The notes beneath the pieces were generated by a model. The model ran no database searches. It saw only the letters and a program-made list of their open reading frames with translations, and was not told the origin of the DNA. This document shows, piece after piece, positions 26,701-33,012 of a stretch of DNA of 64,000 bases. The DNA is taken from contig OV884009.1 in the NCBI GenBank assembly GCA_930367205.1, forward strand, positions 118,681,454 to 118,745,453. The letters are read 5' to 3'. The translations under genes and the position numbers were made by a program. Within the stretch, counting starts at the first letter, position 1, and each line of letters begins with the position of its first letter. Source of the stretch: Acanthosoma haemorrhoidale (lineage: Eukaryota > Arthropoda > Insecta > Hemiptera > Acanthosomatidae).

Positions 26701-27117
26701 CCTGTAAGATATGAGTAGTGTGGCTTTTGTTTGGTATTTATTTAGTATATCAGTGTTAATGAATTATTTCTTGTATAAATGAACTTCCTTTTCTGAGACC
26801 TAAATGCTATACTTAAAGGGTTTGATATTATAGGTAACAATAATTAAATTTTTATTTTTCATTATATTTAAAAGAAAAGCTATTCAAAAGATTTACTATT
26901 AAAACTTGATTTGCCTTTTAACATGATGTATTATTTTTGTTTAATATGTTAATTTTCTTCTTAATGTTTAATAACTTTTATTTATTTCACTCCATTTTAG
27001 GTTTTATTCCACTCATCATTATCTTACACTGTTGCAGTTTACAGTTCAATTTCTCTAGCTGCTGCAATAGCTTGTTCTTTTCTACCTATAAAATCTCATA
27101 TAGAAACAGAATATTGA
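3297..27117 (+). CDS. SVOP: SVOP-like synaptic vesicle 2-related transporter (12 coding exons)
   Basis: This is a major facilitator superfamily membrane protein of the SV2/SVOP group, in vertebrates found on synaptic vesicles with no firmly established substrate. The exons are 3276-3456, 5294-5478, 9281-9352, 10384-10508, 11106-11169, 14078-14203, 14553-14764, 19433-19620, 20818-20929, 23741-23825, 26079-26168 and 27001-27117. All introns are GT-AG and all phases close, giving about 511 residues from the ATG at 3,297; human SVOP is 548. Visible family marks are VPDDTFTV at the cytosolic N-terminus, [15 protein letters not shown] in TM1, the motif-A loop [14 protein letters not shown] after TM6, [15 protein letters not shown] before TM7, the second loop IERFGRK and [12 protein letters not shown] near TM10. 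The C-terminus is short, ending soon after LPIKS. The 5-prime start is a choice: the first exon is open upstream to its acceptor. Introns carry many transposons but no exon is broken. Confidence 0.93.
3457..5293. other. SVOP intron 1
   Basis: AT-rich intron of 1.8 kb. Around 3,900-3,960 there is a weak antisense tRNA-like block (Leu/Ser-type box B resemblance) that may be an old SINE. No coding sequence is recognised. Confidence 0.5.
5294..5478 (+). CDS. SVOP: SVOP coding exon 2 (TM1 region)
   Basis: Acceptor TTTCAG, donor GTAAGT at 5,479, phase 1 to phase 0. It encodes [18 protein letters not shown], the conserved entry into TM1, and then MDSMEM-type TM1 and [10 protein letters not shown], among the strongest SVOP signatures. 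Confidence 0.92.
7010..7096 (+). repeat. Direct repeat, copy 1
   Basis: Begins GTGGGTACGCATAGC, continues through CTGTCTCTTATATTTGGGC and ends in a long T-rich run followed by ACAATTTTCACTTTTC. Copy 2 lies 548 bases downstream with a 3-base insertion and a different T-run length. Confidence 0.8.
7558..7651 (+). repeat. Direct repeat, copy 2
   Basis: Second copy of the block at 7,010-7,096, differing mainly by an extra AAG after CATAGC and by T-run length. The family is not recognised. Confidence 0.8.
9281..9352 (+). CDS. SVOP: SVOP coding exon 3 (TM2 and MFS motif A loop)
   Basis: A 72-base exon in phase 0 on both sides, acceptor TTTTAG, donor GTATGT. It encodes [20 protein letters not shown] and then GRKQ. 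The D-x-x-GRK loop between TM2 and TM3 is the canonical MFS motif A. Confidence 0.92.
9353..11105. other. SVOP introns 3 and 4 (around exon 4)
   Basis: AT-rich intronic DNA either side of the exon at 10,384-10,508. No mobile element or gene is recognised; homopolymer A and T runs are frequent. Confidence 0.5.
10384..10508 (+). CDS. SVOP: SVOP coding exon 4 (TM3-TM4)
   Basis: Acceptor TTCTAG, donor GTAAGT, phase 0 to phase 2. It encodes the [20 protein letters not shown] segment and then [12 protein letters not shown], matching TM3 and TM4 of SVOP with the GxxIGxxPQS motif. Confidence 0.92.
11106..11169 (+). CDS. SVOP: SVOP coding exon 5
   Basis: A short 64-base exon, acceptor TTTTAG, donor GTAAGT. 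It completes the Ser codon of exon 4 and encodes [20 protein letters not shown] and Asp. The YSEFLPTxxRAKC motif is characteristic of SV2/SVOP proteins. Confidence 0.92.
11505..12703 (-). mobile_element. Decayed full-length mariner transposon
   Basis: The 1,199-bp element is flanked by TA (11,503-11,504 and 12,704-12,705). Its ends are inverted repeats: left ATGGGACGAGCCATAAAAA, right (inverted) ATGGGGTGAGAAATAAAAA. The minus strand carries a broken transposase. [10 protein letters not shown] at about 12,110-12,150 holds the first catalytic Asp, a DNADH segment near 11,860 is the second-Asp region, [19 protein letters not shown] near 11,750-11,800 is the third-Asp region, and an [16 protein letters not shown]-terminus follows at 11,600-11,700. 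Several frames are needed, so it is dead. It is of a different lineage from the mariner at 2.5 kb. Confidence 0.85.
12735..12815 (+). mobile_element. tRNA-derived SINE head (candidate)
   Basis: A box-A-like stretch (TGGGGCGGATGGTAACTGG) and a box B GTTTGAATCC at 12,789-12,798 have spacing like a tRNA, but the cloverleaf is incomplete. It is 30 bases from the mariner end. Best read as the Pol III promoter part of a SINE, not a tRNA gene. Confidence 0.5.
12816..14077. other. Remainder of SVOP intron 5
   Basis: Nothing recognised beyond the SINE tail region. Small ORFs such as 13,460-13,654 show no family features. Confidence 0.45.
14078..14203 (+). CDS. SVOP: SVOP coding exon 6 (TM5-TM6)
   Basis: 126 bases in phase 0, acceptor TTCTTAG, donor GTATGT. 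It encodes [20 protein letters not shown] and then [23 protein letters not shown] decayed partial copy of the 3' half of this exon with its splice donor lies at 20,981-21,035. Confidence 0.92.
14553..14764 (+). CDS. SVOP: SVOP coding exon 7 (PESARF and central loop)
   Basis: Acceptor GACAG. It encodes [20 protein letters not shown] and the central cytosolic loop with [12 protein letters not shown]. The donor is the unusual GTTTGT at 14,765. A more canonical GTAAAT four bases downstream would put the next exon out of frame, so the weaker site is chosen because only it yields [12 protein letters not shown] at the TM7 join. Confidence 0.88.
14794..14953 (+). repeat. Copia remnant 5' LTR
   Basis: Aligns with 19,210-19,338 through TGAAGTTTGT, CTCTTTG, AATAATCGATTGTCTAGTTG and GGATTACA-like ends. 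The left boundary is approximate; no convincing target duplication is preserved. Confidence 0.7.
15338..15775 (+). pseudogene. Copia gag-protease remnant
   Basis: [14 protein letters not shown] is a CCHC zinc knuckle. After a stop codon it is followed by [13 protein letters not shown], where the protease DSG motif has become DSE. The frame then continues through a pre-integrase-like segment ([12 protein letters not shown]). It ends where the inserted DNA transposon begins. Confidence 0.75.
15776..17194. mobile_element. Non-autonomous DNA transposon with about 115-bp inverted ends, nested in Copia
   Basis: The 1,419-bp element is bounded by TA at 15,774-15,775 and 17,195-17,196. The ends are imperfect inverted repeats: left 15,776-15,891, right 17,065-17,194. 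Both begin TCTTG-AGATATT and share TTTTGAC-TC, a GTAGCCAAAAA block and TTTTGGTTTTTGAAAAATA at the inner end. The interior contains no recognisable transposase; a 108-codon ORF at 16,490-16,816 matches nothing known to me. A G run of about 11 sits in the right arm. The long TIR plus TA target suggests a Tc1/mariner-type or similar mobiliser, but the superfamily is not certain. Confidence 0.8.
17197..18589. other. Copia interior, unrecognisable part
   Basis: The sequence between the inserted DNA transposon and the RNase H remnant should correspond to integrase and RT of the Copia element. No motif (HHCC, DDE, YVDD) can be read in any frame, so this part is deleted or too decayed. Confidence 0.4.
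18590..19053 (+). pseudogene. Copia RNase H remnant
   Basis: [19 protein letters not shown] and then, after stops and frame changes, [20 protein letters not shown] (from about 18,800) are the order seen at the C-terminus of Copia polyproteins. At least two frameshifts are needed. Confidence 0.8.
19210..19338 (+). repeat. Copia remnant 3' LTR
   Basis: Right LTR, preceded by a purine tract (AAAGGAGAG) and ending GGATTACA. It diverges clearly from the left LTR, with many substitutions and indels. Confidence 0.7.
19433..19620 (+). CDS. SVOP: SVOP coding exon 8 (TM7 and lumenal loop)
   Basis: Acceptor TTTACAG, donor GTAATC at 19,621. It encodes [17 protein letters not shown], a Cys-containing lumenal loop (TSCMSHC) and [15 protein letters not shown], a very conserved SVOP segment. 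The intron before it contains a whole degraded Copia element. Confidence 0.92.
20513..20699 (+). repeat. Solo LTR of the gypsy B (errantivirus-type) family in a TA repeat
   Basis: The 187-bp sequence starts AGTTACGGCTAGCGG and ends GGGAGACGATTACT. It is almost identical, in reverse orientation, to the two LTRs at 50,784-50,977 and 54,091-54,277. It lies between GTATATA and TATAAATATATATA, consistent with a TATA target duplication inside a TA microsatellite. No internal sequence is present, so it is the product of LTR-LTR recombination. Confidence 0.92.
20818..20929 (+). CDS. SVOP: SVOP coding exon 9 (TM8 and second GRK loop)
   Basis: Acceptor TTATAG, donor GTAAGT at 20,930, with a second GTAAGT 18 bases on. 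It encodes [20 protein letters not shown] and TM9. The D/E-R-x-GRK loop repeats motif A in the C-terminal half of the transporter. Confidence 0.92.
20981..21035 (+). pseudogene. Relic duplicate of the 3' part of SVOP exon 6
   Basis: About 55 bases match the end of exon 6 and its donor (from CTTCTTTTTCTTTCTACTGC onward) with roughly six mismatches. The copy lies in intron 9, more than 6 kb downstream of its source. It includes the exon-intron border (AGTATC for GGTATG), so it arose from DNA, not from spliced RNA. It starts mid-exon and has no acceptor, so it is not a usable alternative exon. Confidence 0.75.
21280..22130 (+). mobile_element. Non-LTR retrotransposon fragment
   Basis: Contains an RT-like [11 protein letters not shown] stretch (about 21,362-21,395). 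After frame changes it shows a C-terminal region like that of Jockey-group ORF2, with [20 protein letters not shown] and [15 protein letters not shown] near 21,910-22,020. Badly decayed. The assignment rests on short motifs. Confidence 0.5.
22131..23740. other. Remainder of SVOP intron 9
   Basis: AT-rich intronic DNA. A weak tRNA-like or SINE-like stretch around 23,120-23,300 is not supported well enough to call. No gene. Confidence 0.4.
23741..23825 (+). CDS. SVOP: SVOP coding exon 10 (TM10)
   Basis: Acceptor TTCATAG, donor GTAAGA. It encodes [20 protein letters not shown] and PE. Phase 2 at entry and phase 0 at exit fit both neighbours. Confidence 0.92.
23940..24060 (-). mobile_element. 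tRNA-derived SINE copy (minus strand, weak)
   Basis: The AAACCTGGGGCCTTCCCAAT segment aligns with the same region of the two SINE copies at 24.3 and 24.6 kb. Only the box B end can be matched. Confidence 0.4.
24280..24420 (-). mobile_element. tRNA-derived SINE copy (minus strand)
   Basis: On the minus strand AGGTTCAAGTCCC (24,304-24,316) is a good Pol III box B. A downstream block on the + strand, GCAAAGATTGTACATAATGT, is shared with the next copy. Confidence 0.6.
24565..24740 (-). mobile_element. tRNA-derived SINE copy (minus strand)
   Basis: On the minus strand TTAGTTGGTAGAGCC resembles box A and AGGTTTGAGTCTC (24,585-24,597) box B. The + strand also has GCAAAGATTGTATGTAATGT, shared with the copy at 24.3 kb. 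Together they define a small SINE family in this intron. Confidence 0.6.
25200..26060 (+). mobile_element. LINE reverse transcriptase fragment, just upstream of SVOP exon 11
   Basis: YADN at 25,324-25,335 replaces the RT active-site YADD. In the same frame, after stops, comes [20 protein letters not shown] (from 25,390), the palm and thumb region of a non-LTR RT, then [20 protein letters not shown]. Further downstream (25,676-26,040) are parts of the C-terminal ORF2 region. It lacks an endonuclease and is dead. It ends within about 20-60 bases of the exon 11 acceptor. Confidence 0.65.
26079..26168 (+). CDS. SVOP: SVOP coding exon 11 (PEVYP, TM11)
   Basis: Ninety bases in phase 0, acceptor TTTTAG, donor GTATCA. 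It encodes [20 protein letters not shown] and [10 protein letters not shown]. With exon 10 it forms the YTPEVYP motif of the family. Confidence 0.92.
26169..27000. other. SVOP intron 11
   Basis: 832 bases of AT-rich intron, nothing recognised. Confidence 0.5.
27001..27117 (+). CDS. SVOP: SVOP last coding exon (TM12 and stop)
   Basis: Acceptor CATTTTAG, open to TGA at 27,115-27,117. It encodes TM12 ([20 protein letters not shown]) and a short tail. Vertebrate SVOP continues for about 30 more residues after the PIETKG position, so this tail is shortened. Confidence 0.9.
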   Translation, partial: VLFHSSLSYTVAVYSSISLAAAIACSFLPIKSHIETEY

Positions 27118-27177
27118 TTTATTACATAAAACATGTAAGTGGTTGAATGTATAAAATGTAACAATCAGTATTCATCG

Positions 27178-27183
27178 AATAAA
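27178..27183 (+). promoter_or_regulatory. Polyadenylation signal of the SVOP gene
   Basis: AATAAA 61 bases after the SVOP stop codon, at a normal distance for an insect 3' UTR. No other AATAAA stands closer. Confidence 0.65.
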
Positions 27184-28322
27184 TTTATTTATATATGTTA
27201 TTTTTTTGGACATTTAATTTTAATAAAGTAAAAAAAAGCTAAATTGACTTATAAATGTTACTTCCATTGCATTTTTGTTTTTTTTAATAATTACTCACTT
27301 TTACATATACTTATAGGTACATTTTTATTAACCTGTCATAGAGATGGTCTATGTCTGTATTAAGGTGTGGAAATATTAGTGTTTATTTCTGTTGTAAAAG
27401 TAATTCGGAATATTATGAATTTTACCCCAAAGTTCAAATTATTATGACAGCAAATTGGATGAATTTTTATTTTAAACAGCAAAGGCAAGTTTGCTATCAA
27501 CCTTCTCAAGCTAAGTAAAGCATGCCTACACACTCAGTTTCATTTGCAAACACTTCCTTAATTACACCTGTGAATTAACTCATTTTGAATTTCTATAACA
27601 AGCTCAAGTTAGTTATAAATATTTTGGAGCTTATCTTAATGCAGGCAGGCCTGAATGAACACGATCACTCACTTATACTATTGGATGAGTTATTTAATTT
27701 ATTTTTTTCATTATGTTGTCACTTATGTAATTATAATACATATATACATTCATAAATATAATTTACCTTAAATATATTGTTGTGATATTTGGATGTTGTT
27801 TTTGTGATGTTGCCTTTGATTTGAATTGCAATAAGCAAAAAATCAAGGATTGGAATTTGAAATCAGCGGGCATAAAAGAGCGGTAAACGACCCGTCGACC
27901 AAGAAGGTTAGACGAGGACAAGGACTTGGAAACCAATATGGTGTATTAGGTTGTTCTTCTTTTGATCTCATGAGACTAAATTGTTAAGTTAAGATTAGAA
28001 ATATTGTGAAACTTTAAATTTTTTTACGATACATGGTGATAGGGCATAAAGGGACAGTTGATGGAAGAAGAATTTTCTCTCAGAAAAAGGATTGAAGTGA
28101 TAACAACGGATATTTTACTAATCGCATGGCAAAGGATAGGAAAAAACAAGGAATAAAAGAAATTTCGCCGAAGAACGCAGAAAAATTGAGGAAACAATAG
28201 AAAGGGACATGAAAATTAGTAAATCTGGCCAGTCGCGAATAATAATAAGGCAAAATAATAAAAATTTGTTTTGTAAAACATTGTAGTTTTGTGTCACAGA
28301 TGTGCTTGTTGAAAAATTAAAG
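27184..28322. other. Intergenic DNA after SVOP
   Basis: No gene recognised. Base composition becomes slightly less AT-rich at 27,840-28,230, which may be decayed repeat sequence. Confidence 0.4.
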
Positions 28323-28335
28323 AAAAGTTTTTTAA

Positions 28336-28608
28336 TTGAACAGTTTCCTTTTTGCCAGAATTCTTGTTTGTATTAACTCTACTCGTCCGCAAGTATCTCT
28401 TCCCCAGCATTCCGCTCATCCCGCCAACCAGCAAACCCAATCCCATCCTCAACCACACATCTCGCATATTCCTTCACCTCCAAGCTCTTCAGATCTCACT
28501 AGCCTATTAACATCATTCCTTACAGAATTCAGAACCCTAATTACCCCTCTCATTTCCCTTCTTACAAATCTTGTCTCCTACCTTATCCCTGTTAAACAAA
28601 ATCCATAA
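28336..28608 (+). pseudogene. Jockey ORF1 C-terminal remnant
   Basis: The frame is open from the element start to TAA at 28,606-28,608. It encodes a Pro/Ser/Gln-rich stretch, then a hydrophobic helical tail (SLLTSFLTEFRTLITPLISL), typical of the end of Jockey ORF1 after its CCHC knuckles. The knuckles themselves are missing. The same frame continues directly into ORF2. Confidence 0.65.
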
Positions 28609-31299
28609 GTGGATCCTTCTGACTCCTTATCCATTCTCCTTTGGAATGCGAATGGTGTTCGCACCCACACTAACGAACTGACAGCACTACTCCACGACAA
28701 GAAGATCGACGTAGCTCTTATTACTGAAACAAGACTTACGAGCAAACGACCATTTACCGTTCGACAGTACCAGACTTATCGAACTGATCACCCAGATGGA
28801 ACAGCTCACGCAGGTACCGCTGTCATTGTCCATAACTCCATATCCCACCACATAGTTCCTTTGGTATCACATGATTTCCTTCAATCCACTGCAGTGTCAA
28901 TCACCACCTTCACTTTTCCTCTTACACTAGCATCAGCGTACTGCCCTCCCAATAAATCCATTTCCGACTCCCAATTCATCTCCTTTCTAGACTCCATCGG
29001 ACATCGTTTCCTTGTGGGTGGGGACTTTAATGCGAAGCACCAACACTGGGGGTCAAGATCCACAAATACACGAGGCCGTGCTTTGCTGTCTGCACTCACA
29101 CGGAAACATTGCTCCGCTATCACTCCTGACACAGCCACCTATTGGCCATCAGATTCCAACCGAAATCCTGATCTCCTTGACTTCTTTTTTTACAATAGTT
29201 TAGGAACACTAAACTACTCACTCACGCGCCTTGATGACCTCTCCTCTGATCATAGTCCTTTATTATTAACCATTTCCCTAAGACCAATTCACAAACTGCC
29301 TCCTCCTTCATTTATTAGGGGCCCAGTGGACTGGGACCACTTCCGCCAGATTCTTACAGACTCTGTAGACCTCAAAGTACCTCTGAAAACATCCCAAGAC
29401 CTAGACGATGCAGTGCATTCCTTCACTACTCTGATCCAGAGGTCGGCCTGGGAGGCATCGTCACCCTACCGTCACCTAAAAATTCACAATCAAAATCCTT
29501 TACCTCAGTATCTCAAAGACCTAATCCAATCCAAACGCCGCTCCAGAACAGTGTGGCAAAAATCCCGACATCCTGCTGATCGCCGCTCGTACAATCAGTA
29601 CTGCCGATTGGTAAAGCGGCGATTGGCATCCTTCCGTTCCGATTCTTTCAATTCCTATCTCTCCTCCCTGTCTACCAGGGATAGCTCCTTGTGGAATGTA
29701 ACCAAAAAAATCCTAAAGTATCAACCTGTTTCACACCCACTCCGTCGTGATGATGGGTCCTGGGCGGCTTCGGATGGGGATAGGTTGGAGGAATTTGCTC
29801 TGCATCTTACCCATACTTTCACACCTCACCTTTCTCATCAAAGCCATACTCACAGCACAACTGTGGAAGATTTCCTCACTTCACCTATTCCTCTCTCTCT
29901 TCCACCAAAAGCCGTTAAACCCACTGAGGTTAAATACCTTCTGAAAAACTTACCTTACCGAAAATCCCCTGGATATGATCTCCTTACTCCTCAAATTCTC
30001 AAACAACTTCCTCCAAAAGCCATAATCTTCCTAACATACATATATAATTGCATAATTCGAACGACGCACTTTCCTCTCCTCTGGAAACATTCCATTATTG
30101 TCCTATTCGCCAATCCCGGTAAACCACCCAATGATGCCTCATCTTTTCGTCCAATTAGCCTACTCCCTATCCTCTCAAAAATATTTGAGAAACTCCTACT
30201 AAAACGTCTACTTCCCATTGTTGAATCCAAAAACCTTTTTCCCACACACCAGTTTGGTTTCCGCCAACGACATTCCACTGCTCAACAAGGCCTTCGCGTT
30301 GTTGATCACATCTCCTCAGCCCTTGAAATCAAACAGTATTGCACTGCTGCCTTTCTTGACATAGCTCAAGCTTTTGACAGGGTTTGGCACGCAGGTTTGC
30401 TCTACAAGCTCAAAAGATATTTACCACAGACCCTTTTCCTAGTCTTACAGTCCTACCTTTCAAACCGCTTCTTCCAAGTCCGCTGTGGTTTAGAATGTTC
30501 TAACTACTATCCCATAAATGCAGGAGTTCCACAGGGCAGTGTCCTGGGCCCCATCCTTTATAACCTATACACCGCTGATGTCCCCTCTACTCCCAATACC
30601 TTCTTGGCCACATTTGCAGATGACACTGCGGTCTTGTCATCCCACCCAGACCCCGACATAGCATCCCATAACCTTCAAAAACACCTTGACGAGATCGAGT
30701 ATTGGTGTAATCAATGGCGGATCAAAGTTAATGAAGCAAAATGTTCCCACATTACCTTCACCCTTTGTCGCAAGACTTGTCCACTAGTTTATTTTAATTT
30801 TATTCCTCTCCCTATATTCGAGACAGTACGATACTTAGGCTTCCATCTCGACAAATGACTGACCTGGAACCCACATACGAGATTAAAAAGAAAAGAACTA
30901 AACAGGCGCTTTGGACAACTGTACAGACTACTTCAAAGGACATCCCATCTCTCAATAGAAAATAAACTACTAATCTACAAAGTTATACTTAAACCAATCT
31001 GGACATACGGAATAGAGCTATGGGGGACAGCAAAAAAGTCGAACATCAAGCGTATCCAATCCTTTCAATCAAAAGTCCTGAGAACAATAGTAAATGCCCC
31101 TTATTATGTCAGCAACAAAACCCTTCATAACGACCTTAATATACCCTACATTCTAGAACTCATCCCTTCTAAGTTTATGAAATTCCACAGTAGCCTTTCC
31201 AACCACCCTAATCCTGTAGCACAGTCATTGTACTGCGCCACTCATCCCTATAATCCTCCTCGGAGACTGAAACGGCAGTGGCCTCGTGACCTGCTATAA
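28609..31299 (+). pseudogene. Jockey ORF2 (endonuclease-reverse transcriptase) with one premature TGA
   Basis: An APE-type endonuclease (LLWNANGVRTH, ITETRL, GGDFNAKHQHWGS, SSDHSPL) occupies about residues 8-225. The RT with FADDT (30,613-30,627) occupies about residues 450-760. The frame is open for 749 codons, stops at TGA 30,856-30,858 and then stays open to TAA at 31,297-31,299, 896 codons in all. The second copy at 57.1 kb has an Arg codon at the TGA position, so a CGA-to-TGA change is likely. No ATG opens the frame: it follows the ORF1 stop with GTG. Confidence 0.9.
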
Positions 31300-31623
31300 A
31301 CGCGTGACAGCGAGGGTCCTGGCAATGGCCAGTTACTCCAATCATGTCCTGAGCGTCTGTGGCTCTCGCGCTCTTGGTCAGCCTCCACTGGCTAGTATAC
31401 GGTGACGCGGCTGACGCAGGAGCGTGGGGGACTTCCCAAGACTCCGCTTTCTCTTCGCATGTTGATTTGGGAGGTCTCTGGGCTGTCTGTAAATATTGTA
31501 TGAATGAGTGAGTGAATGATGAATTGTAAATACGGTATGAATGAGAGCGTTTATCGCAATTACTCATTGCCTTATAAAAGGCAGATTGTAATTATAGCCC
31601 AATAAAGAGTAAAAAAAAGTTTT

Positions 31624-31961
31624 AACCTTAGGACCTACCAAATCGGTTGCCATTGTATATGGTAGATGATGAGACTATGGTTAGATCAAAACATGACACT
31701 AAGTTTTCCTGTATATCTAATAGGCAATAAAACAACTTAAAACAAAAAATGAATTCCCTCCGTGATGAGGTACTTGACTGCTTGTGGCAAAGCCACAGAT
31801 TTTGCCACTATTCAATTATTCCCTCAATAATTGAAAAACTTATTTTCACATCTTGAGTTGTGAATGTATGGAACCAATGATTTTAGTGATGTAAAAGAGA
31901 GCTATTAAAGAAACAGGGTAGTGTAAAGATAATTTCATGAGTGAATCATGGAGTCAGCTTG
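31624..31961. other. Spacer between Jockey and BEL elements
   Basis: Non-coding, nothing recognised; ends with the CTAGC target duplication of the BEL element. Confidence 0.5.
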
Positions 31962-31966
31962 CTAGC

Positions 31967-32949
31967 TGTTTAACTTATCATTTAGCCGATCATTCATAGA
32001 GATTCGATTCATTTAATTATGTTCATTATGTATTTCCTAGTTAGATAATGTTATTAATACGAGGAATGCTCGATAACATATTGTATATTAATAAGTAGTA
32101 ATAGTATGTATTTACTAATATGTTTCGTTAAATGCAGACAGGAGAGAGGGAGAGGGGGGAGAGAGAGAGAGACACTGATAGCAATGTTTGTAAACAGGGT
32201 TCAACGGTGCGTATTTATAAGTGTTTTGATCCCCGGGGATCAGTAGTTGACTGTGAAACATCGTGCTGTCCACATCGGAGCTGGAGGTCTCCCGATTCTC
32301 GACTTGTGTCCCGCTCATGTCTGTTGACACTCGAGATGAACTTTCTTCTATTTTTCTCACTTAGCGCCCAATGCTCGTTGCGCTCAAGCTGTGCCATAAA
32401 GAAGATCAACCCGACGCGTAAGGTACCGATCAACGACTCTCTCTCTCTCTCTCATTTGTGAATTAACAATCGATAATCATTTGTTTATTTTCTTATTAAT
32501 GAAGTATTATTAAGTTTAGTATTAAGTTTACTGAATAAAGATTTATTTGTTTTGCTTTAATATTTGTTTTTTATTCAGTTTCTTCATTTATATTTAAAAT
32601 TGATTTAGTGTAACAATTTCTTTCTGGCATATAGGCTGTAATATCAATTGGAAGTCTGGCCAATATTTTGATGGTTATTTTCAACTGTGATGGTGAGTTC
32701 GCAGTTTCTATGAATGATCGGTTTCTCTTTTTATTTCAGCTCGTCTTCGGCGATTTCTTCCTTAGTCATTACTTTCGTTTGCATCCATTATTTTCCTTGT
32801 TCCTTTTCTGTCTTTATTTCCACAATTAGCATTTTTTTGGGGCTGCTGCTGGACGTCTTCAAACTTGTAAAACCATTGAAGCCGGCGAAAACTTTGGAGA
32901 ATCGAGGATTTCAGGGTCAAATAGCTAACTTTGCTCCGCGTTCTCAACA
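31967..32949 (+). repeat. BEL 5' LTR
   Basis: Starts TGTTTAACTTATC and ends TCTCAACA. It contains a GA-rich microsatellite (about 32,145-32,170) and a CT run. Differs from the 3' LTR by one transition near 32,105, a 3-base and a CT-repeat length change, and an 8-base block near the end. Confidence 0.93.
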
Positions 32950-32951
32950 TT

Positions 32952-32968
32952 TGGTCCTCCGGGCCGGA
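32952..32968 (+). promoter_or_regulatory. BEL primer-binding site
   Basis: TGGTCCTCCGGGCCGGA begins two bases after the LTR. Its complement ends in CCA, as expected for a tRNA 3' end. I do not assign the tRNA species. Confidence 0.75.
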
Positions 32969-33012
32969 TTTTGCTCGTTTTAAGTTCCAGAAAGAAGTGT
33001 TTCCTTGGTAAA

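Larger units (their letters stand above)
28323..31623 (+). mobile_element. Jockey-clade LINE, 5'-truncated, with candidate target duplication
   Basis: Holds the C-terminal end of ORF1, a nearly complete ORF2 and a 3' UTR ending in an AATAAAGAGTAAAAAAAA tail. AAAAGTTTT occurs at 28,323-28,331 and again right after the tail at 31,615-31,623, and may be the target duplication. If so, the element is truncated inside ORF1. A second, heavily mutated copy of the same family is at 55.2-57.3 kb. Confidence 0.85.

Noticed and set aside
31208..31567. Minus-strand 119-codon ORF
   Set aside because: Lies antisense to the end of Jockey ORF2 and its 3' UTR; no independent evidence of coding.
32115..32461. 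ORFs in both BEL LTRs (32.1-32.5 kb and 37.9-38.3 kb)
   Set aside because: They are duplicated only because the LTRs are duplicated, and they run through GA and CT microsatellites.
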